Positions 1-10,793 of a stretch of 64,000 bases of DNA are shown here, piece after piece. The DNA is taken from the NCBI GenBank assembly GCA_013399305.1, contig VXAI01000164.1:691178-755177 (forward strand). The letters run 5' to 3'. Numbering within the stretch: the first letter of the stretch is position 1; each line of letters starts with the position of its first letter. The position numbers were made by a program, and so were the translations under genes. The notes beneath the pieces are model-generated. The model was not told the DNA's origin and did no database searches. It was given only the letters and a program-made list of their open reading frames with translations. This DNA comes from Rostratula benghalensis. Its lineage: Eukaryota; Chordata; Aves; Charadriiformes; Rostratulidae.

Positions 1-47
1 TGCTATTAGGACTTGAGTTCCTATTTCAGGAATACTGGCTCACTCAC

Positions 48-184
48 TTTCCCATCCTCCCCTCCAGTGACTATGTACTGTCCATCTGGAGAATACGCCA
101 GTGAAACCATGCTGTTGAAATGCCCCTGCTGCTTCAGCACGTAGGACTCGCTTTGCCACTCCCACACCAACAGCTGACCCAAAC
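48..184 (-). CDS. PWP2: PWP2 coding exon 10, last in the window
   Basis: The exon encodes LGQLLVWEWQSESYVLKQQG, then HFNSMVSLAYSPDGQYIVTG and GEDGK. It ends at phase 0 before GTGAGTGAGCC at 46-47. Positions 1-47 are the start of the next intron. Confidence 0.97.
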
Positions 185-3100
185 CTAAAAACACATGAAA
201 AAAATTAACCAGAATGATGAATACAATTACAAAACCCTGCAAATGCAAGCCACAAAACATACAGTTGCATGCAACATTAAATAAAAGTTTACGCAGAGGG
301 GTTGCCTGTGTGCATATAAATTCTAATAAAAGCCCTGTTTTATAAGTTCAAAGCAATTTCCTTGACAATCCAGAGCCTGTACTGGATTTAACACCCTCAG
401 TACTACAGCAGCAATGTTATAAACCAGCTTTGCTAACAAAATAAGTGCATGCTAATAAATAGCCAAAAATCAGAAATATTCTAGCCAAAAATTGTATTTT
501 CATGTTTATGCCAATTAATAAAAAAATCCTTTTTTCTTTTTAATATAAAGTATGTAATGCAAACCAAAATTTCTTTCCATAAATAGAAACAGAAGATTAG
601 TGTAAAGCCTGAACAGTGTGTTTCAAACCCCGTAATACAACTATCTAACTGGCAAGTGGCCATGTGTACTGGTCATGGCAGCGAATATGCACAGTAACCA
701 TAGGCTTTTCAACACAAAGGAGATGGTAACTTCTTACATGCTGCTTTTCAAAATAAATTACCTGGAAAGAAAATGAGGCCTGCATATAAAGGTATAATCT
801 TGGCTACCACACACACCATTATGGACTGGGTGGGAATGCTGGAACACCCAGGTAGCTTTGCAAAAGGCTGTGCAACAAGCAGCAAAAGGAAGAGACCGAG
901 CCCAAAAAGAAATCATATCATGAGCTACACTAAGGCTAAGTCATGTTCAAGAGATACAAGGTTCATCCTAATTCTGCTACAGTTTTCATATTTGTTTTAA
1001 GAGTAATCCTTTTCCTTTTTTCCCTTTGTTAGCAAAGTATTCTCCCGAATCACAATAATTCTGGGAGGACTTGCTTTACTATGTGTCGAGACACCATGGA
1101 GATGAGAGTGGAGTTAGCAGAACTTTAGCGCCTGGGGTCAAGAAGAGCAAGAGAAATTTGGGCTTACATGCCCACAACGTTCCTCATTTTTCCATGAAGA
1201 CAGACCAAAAAAATTCACAAACCTGAACAGCCAAAGGCAATCCAGTCACCAGTACAGTTGATAGAAATAGAAGCTATCCTTTGGTCTGAAATACTGAAGT
1301 AAGAGAATTACACAATAAACAAACTTGTGTTTTCAAGCCTTGTGTGATAAAGTTTCAAATCTAGGCTTTAATTCGTCTGTTCAAGCTATCTCTTTAATTA
1401 CCTTACTGAATTTCTCCATCACCGTAACATCAAAAGCAGCATACAAATTCTTTCCTTCATTAGACTCAAACCAACAAACAGACATTCCTTATTTGGAATA
1501 AAGATGGAATATCTACATCCCAAATAAAGATGTACTTACCAGCACAAAAATTCCGAACAATCGAGAAAAAAAAAGCTATTTTACTGGATAGAAGAGGTAT
1601 GCATTCTTTTGCTAGCATCATACAGCAATGGAAAAAATTAATTATGTTTTTATTTTTCTACTTAGAGACAATTGCCAGATGTTTTATACATGCAGAACTT
1701 TTCAGATACTATCTCTATTTTGTACAACAAAACTGACAAAATGAAGTTCAAAGCACTGGAGAAATCTAAAGCCAGCAACTAACTACTCAGGAGGTCCTCA
1801 CTCAGACATGGCTTTTCCGTGATTAGCCACGGAATGGGGTTCTATGGTATTTATTACATCAATCTAACTATGATTATGCTTTTCCAGAAATCACAATACT
1901 AAATAGATGCTCACGTTTAACATTTTCGTGCTCTATTCATCCTTCACTACTACACGTGCTGTGTTCTCATTTAAACAACCAGAAACGTAGTCCCCACAGA
2001 AAACCAAACTAAAAAAAAACCCAACCGCAGCCCCATACCTCACCTCAAGGAGTGGATCAGATTGAAATCTGGAAGCTCATGGAGGTGAAAGATTCCAGAG
2101 GCAAAACCAGTGACTAAAAGGTGTGTTTTCTTGTGATAAGCTGCAGAAGTCAGGTTATTAAAATCTCCCTCTTTATTGAAGAAATACCTGGCATCAAAGA
2201 AACAAGAAAAAAAAACCAAGCTGAATGTGAAAGAATAAGCACGCATTTCAATATAGGTCAAATATTTTGATAAAAGTATCCTGTAATAAAACTAAAAAGC
2301 AGTAGTTCCGGAAATAACTAGATACACGTACTTTACCTGGCTAGTGAAAGCTAACCTTCTTCTCTCCCTCAGTGGTTACAGCTGCTACCATCTGGTAATG
2401 GTAATCTGATTATCAGAAGTGATACCTGATCACGTGCAATGAAAGGGACTAAAGTTAACCTCAGAGGAACTGCACTGTCCATGTCCTTCTGACCACCCAG
2501 TGCCAATATGGGTGACCCTCATGAATTCACAGAATCACAGACCTTCTGTATGCGAGTTCTCGTACAGAGGAAGGAATTGACGCAATTGAGTATTTTATGC
2601 CTGGTGAAGGCTTTCTCAGTTTCTTTGTAGCTACAGATCTTACTGGAACTGAACAGATGAAGCACCACAATGGTCAAATAAAGAGTATCTGAACATTATC
2701 CACCACAGTTACATAGTCCACATTCCTTCAGTCTGGAAGTGATGTTCCCTCAGGCTAATTACAACCTGGTCTGAGGTAGGGCACTTTTTCCCTTATGCTT
2801 TCTTTACAGGCAAAGAAGATTGAGAACAGAACGCAGATGTCAGATATTCCCAACTGGCCTCTACATGCACCCTGTCTCTTCCTCACTCCACTGACCAGAA
2901 ATGGCCTACAAACATTATCCTTCTTCAAGCAAAGCTAAATGCTGCAACTCTTTTAAACTGGATCATTCTTTGTAAGACATATCTCCTTTGATGTGGGCAG
3001 ATACGGAAACCCTCCAGGAAGGCATCTCCAAGTATTTTATTAAAGAAGCTGATGAGCTATCTTTATGAAATATCAGTCACCTCTTGAAAACAGACAAGCT

Positions 3101-6100
3101 CTTCTGGCAAGAACTCACAAGCCTTAGCTTTGGTTTACCTAGATGAGACTGTACTGAAGATCTCATTACACTTCTTGGCTTTCAAACACTAATACCATAA
3201 ATCAGTATTTCTTGTATTAGTAAAATTGTACTGACTTGCTATTCTCAGTGTGAAGGGTATTGCCCTTCATATAGTCAAGGTACAATAGACATGTTTAGTG
3301 AAATGATTAAAAATGGGATTGATAATAAATTACCAAATCCTGGGCAGAGTTTTATACTACTTTGAATGATTGACAAAGGGTGAAAAAAGCACTAGAAGGT
3401 AAATCCCAACAATAAGTGTCTTTGGAAAAACTGAAAATCACTTACTTTGCAACACGTGAATATTTAACCTTATCTCTAGTCTCATGTTCGCTTGGGTTGG
3501 CTTTTCCATGAATTTCTTCACCCTTTGGCTCCTCGGGAAAGTCTTCATCATTTTTTTCTGCATTCTTTTCCCTCTCTGAATCTTTAGGAGGCCTGGGCTT
3601 CAAACCATCAAGCTCTGTATCACACTGCCATACACAGAGCGCTGCATCCTGGCTAATTGTGTACAGCTAGAATACAAACACACAAACATACCATTATCAT
3701 GTAATACCTATCTTTTGTACTCTGCTATCTTGCTACTAATATAGCATTGCAGAAGGGTTTGCAAGTCTGCACTCTTATCATTAGGATAATGTATTACTTT
3801 GTCCTATAGATTTCAACGTTCCTTCACCTGGAAAAATTCACTTATCGAGAAACGATGATTTACTTTACCTGCACTCAGGTAATTTTTTAGAAGACTGAAG
3901 ACAATTTGATTACTAGGTGGCATTACACCTAATTAAATTTTTCATATTTAAAATTATAAATTTTTTTTTCAAGTAACTTGCTCTCCTAAAGTTTACTTCT
4001 TCAAATGGTCACAGAACTGTAAACTCAGAATGGAAGAGTAAAGAGACATATTTTTATTTTATAACTTTCTGATATATTATTAAAGTAGTCAGCATCCTTA
4101 CTTACAGGCAAGATTCTGCTTCAAACATTTTAATATTGAAATTCAAGAACATTGTGTGATTATACATACATCTAGACTGTTCTCTTCAAAAAAGCAGGCG
4201 ACTATTATATCCTTATGCCCTCCAAGTGAGTAGTAGATCAAGTTTGCCCATCGTTCTGCTCCAAACACCCATGTAGACATGTCCTTGCTCCCTACTGCAA
4301 AACACCTATAAAAGACAAGGCAATATTGATTAGAATACTGGTTTGAAAGGCTCTTCACTGGGTGGAGAACATTCTGAATGGGAAGAAAGCTGACACACCT
4401 TTAAAAGTAATTTTACACATAACAGAGTTGTAAATTGAGGTTGGCAACTCTAGCAAAGGTAACTGGGATTAAAGACATTCAAAAGCTCAACCATACTCAT
4501 ATTCCTAAGATGTGTTCTCTTTATGGATAACTAGGCATTTTCAAGAACAAATGCCATTTTTGATCCCTAAAACATGCTTATTTTTTACTTTCTAATCTGC
4601 CTAATGACAGTATTTTTTTAAAAATTCAAGGTAGACTGCAACATGCACATGAATATTAACAATATGAGCAGGTAGACAGTGCTCACTAAGGACTCACTTG
4701 GAATCATCTGTCCAGTCAATACAAGTCGTTTCATCATATGGACCATAATAAGTTTTGTCCAGAACAAATGCATTAAATTCTCGTTTTCTCCCAGGAGCAT
4801 GGTACATAAGAGCAACATTGTCTTTTGTAATCACAAATTTCCTGTCATATAAGGAATAAAACAAAGCATAATTGCACACAAATCTGTTGGAGCAAACAAT
4901 TGTTTCGTACAGACTGCAATATAACGAAATAAAACAATGATTAAAAGGTTTTTGCATTACTGAAGTCATAACTATGGACTGCTTTTGAATTAAAAAAGTT
5001 ATTTGCAGATTGGTATTATCCCCCAACTTTGTCAACACAGGTTTATCTTACACATTAGAGACAAAAAGCATTCAGTTAAAAACCACCTAAGCTGAGTAAC
5101 AAAATATTTATTCTCTAATTTTCACGAAATAAAACATTCAAACATTCAAAACAGGATATTCTATTTCAACCCCTCTTCACCTCTTTATACTGGCCACTTT
5201 CACAAACACAAAACATCTGCATGCCCACTACACCTATTCTCTGATCTGGTCCTGTTGCCAGTATTAATTCCGTAACACAGAACCGTGACTCCCACTTCCA
5301 AGCAAAACTCATTCATGATGACTTCTACGTCCTCTTTGGCTCTTTGACCCTGCATTTAAGGGACATGAAAAGCAGCACTCGATTCAGACGGCCTCTTTCA
5401 GCAGCACAGCTGTCTTAGACTGACACATGTCAGCAGTGAAACTGCACCGCCGTGAGGGCCGTCGTGCAACTCTACAGCACGGACTCTCCCTGCCACAGTC
5501 TCTTTCACCTTACCTACGACACATTAAGAACTTCTAAACTCAGAGCAAATCCTCTATGTTTCTAAGAGTTCCAACGTAGACAGACAACATCTCTGATGGG
5601 CAACTTTCCTGCCACTATCTGTTTCCAAGGCTTTGCTTTTCTTCTTTTCTCATGCTCTCAATTTTACAATGAAGTAACCTGATCAGCTCAAAATCTTCCC
5701 TACACTAATCGACAGGTATCCTCCTCAGACTGGCCAGAATATCCTCATAATTACAAGCAGTTTATGAGGTAATTTCTGGCGTTTTGTTCTAAAGCATGCA
5801 CACGTTACTTACTTGCCATCAGGTGAAAAGCTGACGCTGTGAACTGGCTTGTGAAAATAGAAGCGATGTATCACACATTTACCAATCAAACTGACAAGCA
5901 AGGCAGCTCCCTCTGTCAGGGCAGAAAAAGACAAATCATGGAAATAATCCAGTCCCCAAAGAAACCATAACCCTAGCAAGCTTCATTTCTTTCCTTAAAT
6001 AGCAGGGGGGAGGTACCTCCTCGGAAACGTTTCAGTACAGTGCACTTAATAATATTAAGAAGAAAAATGCAATCAAAACTACAAATCGCTTTCTAAATTT

Positions 6101-7458
6101 TGTAAATAATTTCCTCTTTAAGCTCTGTAAATAAAGATACCTTCCCAAAAACATTCAACATAGTTTTTAACGCAGAGGACTTGTAATTTGTGTTAAATAC
6201 ATGGGAATACAGACTCTTCAGATTAGGTTTTTATTTCATTCTTTTATAAAACAAATGCCTCCTCTACAAAAGTACCTTCATCAATTAGTATGGCAAGACT
6301 TCCATCTGGAGAGAGCCCCACGCATACAATATTAAGCCGTGTAGCCAATGGGTATGTCTCACACTTATTACTGCAAGAAAAAGATATAGCATTAAATTGT
6401 GTACAAGGATAAAAAAAACAAAGACAGTCATCTTCAGAATCAACGAAACATGGTCCAATACCTATATTAAAGCCACCGCATCAACTTAGATGTAGAATCC
6501 CCATGACTTTCTGCCACAATCCCACAAACACCAGCTATGTAATAGATAGGCAGATAGGCTCAAGAGATAGGCTCTTGACCAGAATCCCAGGATAATGAGC
6601 ATCAATCACAACTCCAGCCTACAGGAAAAGGCAGGTGACAGTCTAAGCTTTGCCACTTACCAGAGACGCTACAAGGCAGAAGCACACAAGGAAACCTGAC
6701 GACCAAATCAAATGCAAAACTCTTTGTTTCTAAAACACTTCTTATACTACTTTCCCCAGGGATCTGTATGCATAAAGCCTGCAATGCGCAACACCTCCAT
6801 AACGACCCTACTAGGCAGGCTCCTAACTTTTAACACTACACTTTTCGCGACATTTGGGGCAGGCAAACCATTCTGGAGGCCCCCAAGGCCACTCCGCACT
6901 TCCTCACGTTGGGCTGAGGGAGCCGGTGGTGCAGGGAACACTGCTCTCACACTCACACACACACACATATATCACGGACAACGCTACCGTCGTGCCGCCC
7001 TCGGGTCGGGGCTCCACCTACCCCCCCTGTGAGCTTTACTCCCCCCCCCGAAAAAACCATGCTGGCAGTACCAGGCCCTTCCTCCTCCCTGCCGGCTGCG
7101 GGGGGAACGTGGCCGGGGAGGCAGGGGAGGCAGGGGCCGGAGGGCCTGAGGTGGTGGCGGAAGGAGAGAGGCAGCGGCTGGGGCTGGCTTACTTCTTCAG
7201 GTCGAAGACGGAGATCCTGTTCCCGACGGGGCTGATGAGAGCACTGCCATCGCGGGTGAAGCTGAGGTTCCCGCGGCGGTACACGGTGCCCAACAGGCCG
7301 GAGAACTGCAAAGGGGGAAGGGAAGGGAAGGAAACACGACAAAAGAAACGGCGGGGAGCGGTTAAAAGAGCCGGGAAGAGGAACGCGAGGGCAGCCGCTT
7401 GACGCCGGCAGAGCCGCCGCCGCCGCCGCCGGTCACTCACCCGGTACGCGAACTTCAT
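48..7458 (-). CDS. PWP2: PWP2, 5' half of the gene (coding exons 1-10)
   Basis: PWP2 (yeast Utp1) is a WD-repeat protein of the UTP-B complex. It joins the nucleolar small-subunit processome that assembles on the 5' part of pre-rRNA. Ten coding exons on the minus strand translate to a protein closely matching known vertebrate PWP2: MKFAYR at the start, FDLKNN across the exon 2/3 junction, YHAPGRKREFNAF, SKDMSTWVFGAERW, YFFNKEGDFNNL and GQLLVWEWQSESYVLKQQ. WD-like blades recur, for example LSPDG, FSPDG, CIDWTDDS and AYSPDGQYIVTGG. An acidic, lysine-rich linker sits in exon 7. About 394 of roughly 919 residues are present; later blades and the Utp12-like C-terminal domain lie beyond the left edge. 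The start at 7456-7458 has a strong Kozak context (GCCGCCATGA). Exons 1-6 sum to 606 nt and exons 7-10 to 575 nt, so the straightforward model has a 2-nt surplus at the start of exon 7 (see findings). Confidence 0.96.
1223..1293 (-). CDS. PWP2: PWP2 coding exon 9
   Basis: This 71-nt exon encodes SISDQRIASISINCTGDWIA then FGCSG. The acceptor is TTACTTCAG and the donor GTTTGT. Lengths and phases (2 in, 1 out) fit exons 8 and 10. Confidence 0.95.
2044..2187 (-). CDS. PWP2: PWP2 coding exon 8
   Basis: The exon encodes YFFNKEGDFNNLTSAAYHKK, then THLLVTGFASGIFHLHELPD and FNLIHSL. It is bounded by a GATGCCAG acceptor and a GTGAGG donor and is highly conserved with human. Confidence 0.97.
3446..3668 (-). 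CDS. PWP2: PWP2 coding exon 7 with acidic linker and frame anomaly
   Basis: After the TTCTAG acceptor the exon encodes TISQDAALCVWQCDTELDG, then a lysine- and glutamate-rich stretch (including PPKDSEREKNAEKNDEDF) and KVKYSRVA. The linker matches the variable acidic insertion of vertebrate PWP2. The first bases read CTGTACACACAATTAGC. CTGTACACAATTAGC would give LYTISQ, matching human LYSLSQ, so the assembly carries one extra AC unit that breaks frame with the phase-0 exon 6 donor. Downstream the exon is fully open and in frame with exon 8. Confidence 0.9.
4170..4305 (-). CDS. PWP2: PWP2 coding exon 6
   Basis: The exon encodes CFAVGSKDMSTWVFGAERWA, then NLIYYSLGGHKDIIVACFFE and ENSLD. The best donor is GTATGT right after GAT at phase 0. 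A second GT lies 4 nt downstream (GTATAATC). The choice matters because exon 7 only stays in frame with a phase-1 partner. Confidence 0.93.
4698..4841 (-). CDS. PWP2: PWP2 coding exon 5
   Basis: The exon encodes KFVITKDNVALMYHAPGRKR, then EFNAFVLDKTYYGPYDETTC and IDWTDDS. This is nearly identical to known vertebrate PWP2. The donor is GTGAGT and the acceptor ATATGACAG. Confidence 0.97.
5813..5912 (-). CDS. PWP2: PWP2 coding exon 4
   Basis: The exon encodes AALLVSLIGKCVIHRFYFHK followed by PVHSVSFSPDG, with a CCTGACAG acceptor and GTAAGT donor. The phase is 1 in and 2 out, agreeing with both neighbours. Confidence 0.95.
6276..6370 (-). CDS. PWP2: PWP2 coding exon 3
   Basis: The exon encodes NKCETYPLATRLNIVCVGLS then PDGSLAILIDEG, between a CTTGCAG acceptor and a GTACTT donor. 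LSPDG is a typical WD blade turn. No methionine opens it, so simple ORF calling misses it. Confidence 0.95.
6944..6971. repeat. (AC)n microsatellite
   Basis: A short CA-dinucleotide run within PWP2 intron 2 ends in ATATAT. It is the usual kind of length-variable locus. Confidence 0.8.
7193..7305 (-). CDS. PWP2: PWP2 coding exon 2
   Basis: The exon begins after a CCCCCTTTGCAG acceptor and encodes FSGLLGTVYRRGNLSFTRDG through FDLK, ending in phase 2 before GTAAGC. It covers residues 7-44 and the first WD-like strands. Confidence 0.96.
7441..7458 (-). CDS. PWP2: PWP2 coding exon 1
   Basis: Eighteen coding bases give MKFAYR and are followed by a GTGAGT donor at 7439-7440. The six residues equal the known PWP2 N-terminus. 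Intron 1 is only 135 nt and GC-rich. Confidence 0.95.
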
Positions 7459-7620
7459 GGCGGCGGCCACACGTGAGGGAGCGCGTGGAGCCGCGCCCGG
7501 CCCGCGTAGACACGGAACGGCGGCGGCGCGGGAGGGCGGGAAAAGTGCGCGTGCGCCCGGGGGAGGAGCCGGCGACTTTCTGCAGGGGGCGGGGGCGGGG
7601 GCGGGCCGGGCCGCTGCCGG
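7459..7620 (-). promoter_or_regulatory. PWP2: PWP2 CpG promoter and 5' UTR
   Basis: The interval is CpG-rich with no obvious TATA box. On the plus strand it holds a perfect E-box CACGTG at 7470-7475, an E2F-like GGCGGGAAA at 7535-7543, an NRF1-like TGCGCGTGCGC at 7546-7556, and a run of GC boxes at 7585-7605. These motifs are typical of growth-linked ribosome-biogenesis genes. The transcription start is inferred, not seen. Confidence 0.7.
7585..7605 (+). promoter_or_regulatory. G-quadruplex-forming GC-box run
   Basis: Three runs of five G and one of three, separated by single C bases, fit the canonical quadruplex pattern and also supply overlapping GGGCGG SP1-type boxes. The run sits about 130 nt upstream of the PWP2 start codon, on the template strand. 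Confidence 0.7.
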
Positions 7621-7629
7621 TGGAGTCAC

Positions 7630-8404
7630 GGAAGCGTTAAGAGGTGGAAAGGACCTTAAAAATCATCGAGTTCTGCCCCGCCCCTGCCATGGGCAGGGAC
7701 ACCTGCCGTTAGAGCAGGTTGCTGAAAGCCCCATCCAGCCCGGCCTGGAACACCACCAGGGACGGGGCATCCACAACTTCCCTGGGCAACCTGTTCCGGT
7801 GTCCCACCATCCTCACAGAGAAGAATGCCTTCGTGGTATCTACTCTAAATCTTCCAGTTTAAATTTCATTGCTCCTCATTCTTTCTCGACATTAGGACCC
7901 TTTCAGGTGCTCTAAGGTCTCCCCAGAGCCTTTTCTTCTCCAGCCTGAACAACCCAACCCCCCTCCAGCCTGTCTCCATAGTAGCTAGCAGTGTTCCAGG
8001 CTTCTGATAGATTTGTGTGGCCCTCCCCTAGAGCCGTTCCAACAGGTCAACGTCCTTCATGTGTTGGAGGGCCCAGAGCTGGATGCAGTACTCTAGGAGG
8101 GGTCTCAACAGCACAGAGGGGCAGAGTCACCTCCCTCAACGCTTCTTTTGATGTGGCCCAGGATGGTGTTGGCTAACACCACTGCACAGTGGCAGCTCAC
8201 GGTGAGCTTATCCACCAACACGGCCAAGTCCTTCTCCTTGGGGTGGTTCTCAAACCATTCTCCACTCAACCTGGATTTCTGGTTAGGATTGTCTTGACCT
8301 AGGTGTAGGCCCTTGAACTTAGCCTTGTTGAACTCTATGAGGTTTGCAGGGCCTGACTGCTCGAGCCTGTCCAGGTCCCTCTGGATGGCATCCCTCTTGA
8401 TGGG
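7630..8404 (-). mobile_element. CR1 LINE fragment, 5'-truncated
   Basis: On the plus strand this reads as the reverse complement of the CR1 3' region: GGAAAGGACCTTAAAAATCA, then the phrases CCATGGGCAGGGACACC, CATCCACAACTTCCCTGGGC and GTCCAGGTCCCTCTGGATGG. It covers the 3' UTR and the end of the reverse-transcriptase ORF2, with many decay mutations and no usable ORF. The element's 3' end lies only about 170 nt from the PWP2 start codon. The edges are judged by eye. Confidence 0.88.
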
Positions 8405-9280
8405 GAACCGGTGCTAGAAAGACAGGCTGCACGGTACCCGTTGGGTATTACTGGTCTCCCCTTCTACCCATGTGCTGTCACCTGGCCTCTGCAGCCAGGG
8501 CCACGCTCTCTTCTTCAGCCATTCTTCTCTCTCCTCAGGACAATGCCACCAGGCCATGGTTCCCGGACAGGACAGGACCCAGGGAAGCTGAAGCAAGAGT
8601 ACAGAGATGGTGGGTCCAGGTGGCAGGAGGTGCTGGTCTGTGTGCTGCGCTGGTGGCCATGGAGCTACTCAAAGCCTGAAAAGCAGTAGCCCTCGGGTGG
8701 CTCCCCCTGTGGATGCTGGGCAGCTCTGTTCCAGAAAGGGGCAACCCATCAAATGCAGTAAGAGCACACTTTAGACTGTTATTCTAAATACATCCCCTTG
8801 TTTAAGTTTGGAAATAGATCTTCCTGTTAAAGTAGCTTTGGCTAACATAGATGAAACAAACACTCCCTCAAAGAAAAGGAAAATTAGGAGAAGCCACAGC
8901 AGCAGAGAAGTGGGATTTCTTTTTAAAACATGTATATTTAGAACTGTAACGCTTACAATTTCGTTAAACAATCTTAGTACAATGTGTTTAATCTAACAGT
9001 ATATTACAGAACAATGTGAAAAATGATTTAATAGCAAACCATGAAAATGGAATTAATTATAATACCTGCAGTGTCAAAGTCACTAACTTGTTACCTTTTC
9101 CAGTCAAAGAATCCCAGCAGTCATTCACACTAAATGATGCTTTGGGTTTTATCCAGAATAAAATGGTATGATTTCCACAGAGAAAGGGCATTCCTTCACA
9201 GAAAGAAGATGCATAACAAGAACATTTTAAGCTAGCAGGTCTACTTTATACATCTATTTAGACATATTCTTTTTTTAAAA

Positions 9281-9310
9281 TAAAAATAATAATAANATAA
9301 TAATAATTTT
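9281..9310. repeat. (AAT)n microsatellite with an ambiguous base
   Basis: An AAT-repeat run contains an N at 9296, so the assembly could not decide the base here. It is low-complexity sequence in the TRAPPC10 3' flank. Confidence 0.85.
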
Positions 9311-9919
9311 AAAAAAATGTTTAGACCAGTGCAGGGTGCCTATTCATTTTTCAACTTAAATTGCAATTCTTTTTGAAGAGGGCTTGTTTTCTTTTTCTTC
9401 CCCTTTATAACTTAGCAGAACCTGAGTTTAGAAAAAAAATAGTAACAACGAACTTGTCTAATGAGCAGTTCCTCACTTTAGCTTTACTGACAAGTATTTG
9501 ATATGGGATAGTTTTAGTTTTCCTCTGTGGAGTCTGTTGACATCGCACCATTATAGATCTGCAAGTAGAAAAGGTCATTCTCACATTAAACGCACAAGTT
9601 TCAATATCAGAAGCAGGACATCAGAAGGAGTTGTAATTTTTCCAGTCACAGGTGGATTTGCAACATTCACAAAAATTACACCTTTTTTTTTTTTTTACAT
9701 TTTTTGTATTTACATTTCAGATATAAATAATGAAATTCTTTTAAGTTACATGTTTTAACTTTGTTTCACAATTATTCTACATCTGCAAGCTTTCCTATAT
9801 CAAACCAACCTCTTTCTTCCATGATGAAGGCGGAAGTCTGGCCTCTAATCAGTAATAATTACACTAAGCCTTTTTGATGAAAGGTTGACTGTTCAAGTAT
9901 CACATCATACTGAAATTTT

Positions 9920-9943
9920 TGCCCCAATTTAAAAATTGGGGCA
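9920..9943. repeat. Near-perfect palindrome (hairpin)
   Basis: Two 11-bp arms, TGCCCCAATTT and AAATTGGGGCA, are exact reverse complements separated by two A bases. In RNA from either strand it would fold into a G/C-rich stem closed by an A/U loop. It lies about 850 nt after the TRAPPC10 stop codon. Confidence 0.85.
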
Positions 9944-10008
9944 GCAAACCAAGCCACTTAGAAATGGTAATAAAAGAAATTAATCTGGGAACTCAATAAG
10001 CCAAATAA

Positions 10009-10014
10009 TTTATT
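10009..10014 (-). terminator. TRAPPC10: Candidate TRAPPC10 poly(A) signal
   Basis: TTTATT on the plus strand is AATAAA on the transcript. It is the only canonical signal I found between the stop codon and 8760, and would give a 3' UTR near 800 nt. ATTAAA variants occur further on at 9027-9032 and 8987-8992, so longer forms are possible. Confidence 0.4.
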
Positions 10015-10793
10015 ATTAAATTCTATCTTTCTTTGGTAAGAACTATGCAAGAGGATAACCCAACCCCCCCAAAATTATATAATTATATAATAAGTGACAT
10101 CACAGTGTCTACTCTGTGAAGGAGAAAGCCTCAAAAAATTAAGGAATTTTGTTCAGTTAAGATTGTTTATAGCAGTAGCTCTCCCATGCATCTAAGTATG
10201 CAAATGAAGGAGGTTTAATATAAAATTGCAATGGCAGGAATTAACGACGATAAAACATTAAGGAAAAAAAAACCCAAACAGAAAAGCAACTATTACACCA
10301 GTGAATGTGCTGTTGTATGCTTTGTTGTGTTTCTGGCACGTGTGGAAAAGCCTGTAAATTATTACATAAAAATCCAAGACTTGGATAATTGCATCATCCG
10401 ATTCTACATTCTAAAATATGTACCAAGTGTGAAACAAATTTCTCAGCTGCCAGCCAGACAAAAATAAGGAAGTGGTCCAAATATTTGGATTTTTTTTGTT
10501 GTTGTTATTTTTGCTGCCCTGTGTTGTGATGCAGGATGTGCCCAAAGGGAGAAAACCCAATAGCTCACACAAAACATACTAAAGTGGCAATATAAACTAG
10601 CTGACACAAGCTTCACTGTACATTTAAATTGATACAATTGTCTGGTGCTTCCATGGCCAGTACACCTTGAGTGCCATAGGTCCCCTTGGAGTTAGAATGT
10701 AACGACAAAGACTGAACAGGTCATAATCCTTTAAAGTGCTTTCATATCCAGTTTCTAAGGGGTTTTGCTTTCCTTCTTTTCATACTGCGGTTG

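Larger units (their letters stand above)
185..7440 (-). other. PWP2 introns 1-9
   Basis: Introns are 7306-7440, 6371-7192, 5913-6275, 4842-5812, 4306-4697, 3669-4169, 2188-3445, 1294-2043 and 185-1222. All are GT-AG and AT-rich, except the GC-rich parts near the promoter (introns 1 and 2). I saw no snoRNA with paired C and D boxes and no CR1 copy in them. A short CG-richer patch lies at about 5375-5510 in intron 4. Confidence 0.75.
8405..10793. other. TRAPPC10 3' UTR and flank, between TRAPPC10 and PWP2
   Basis: This stretch has no exon of either coding sequence. Roughly 8405-8760 is GC-balanced sequence without an identifiable feature. From 8760 to 10793 it is AT-rich and partly TRAPPC10 3' UTR. 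It contains an (AAT)n run with an ambiguous base, a T-rich run near 9680, an 11-bp-arm palindrome at 9920-9943, and a single minus-strand AATAAA. Confidence 0.6.

Noticed and set aside
2525..2575. Short CR1-like phrase ACAGAATCACAGA
   Set aside because: The similarity lasts only about 20 nt and the following sequence does not match CR1, so it is not called.
5310..5425. Possible C/D snoRNA (ATGATGA-like and CTGA boxes) in PWP2 intron 4
   Set aside because: The boxes are on the strand opposite the host gene, spacing is wide, and no terminal stem pairs around them.
6854..7402. 182-codon plus-strand ORF over PWP2 exon 2
   Set aside because: It is antisense to a confirmed exon in CpG-rich DNA where stop codons are rare, and it has no recognisable domain.
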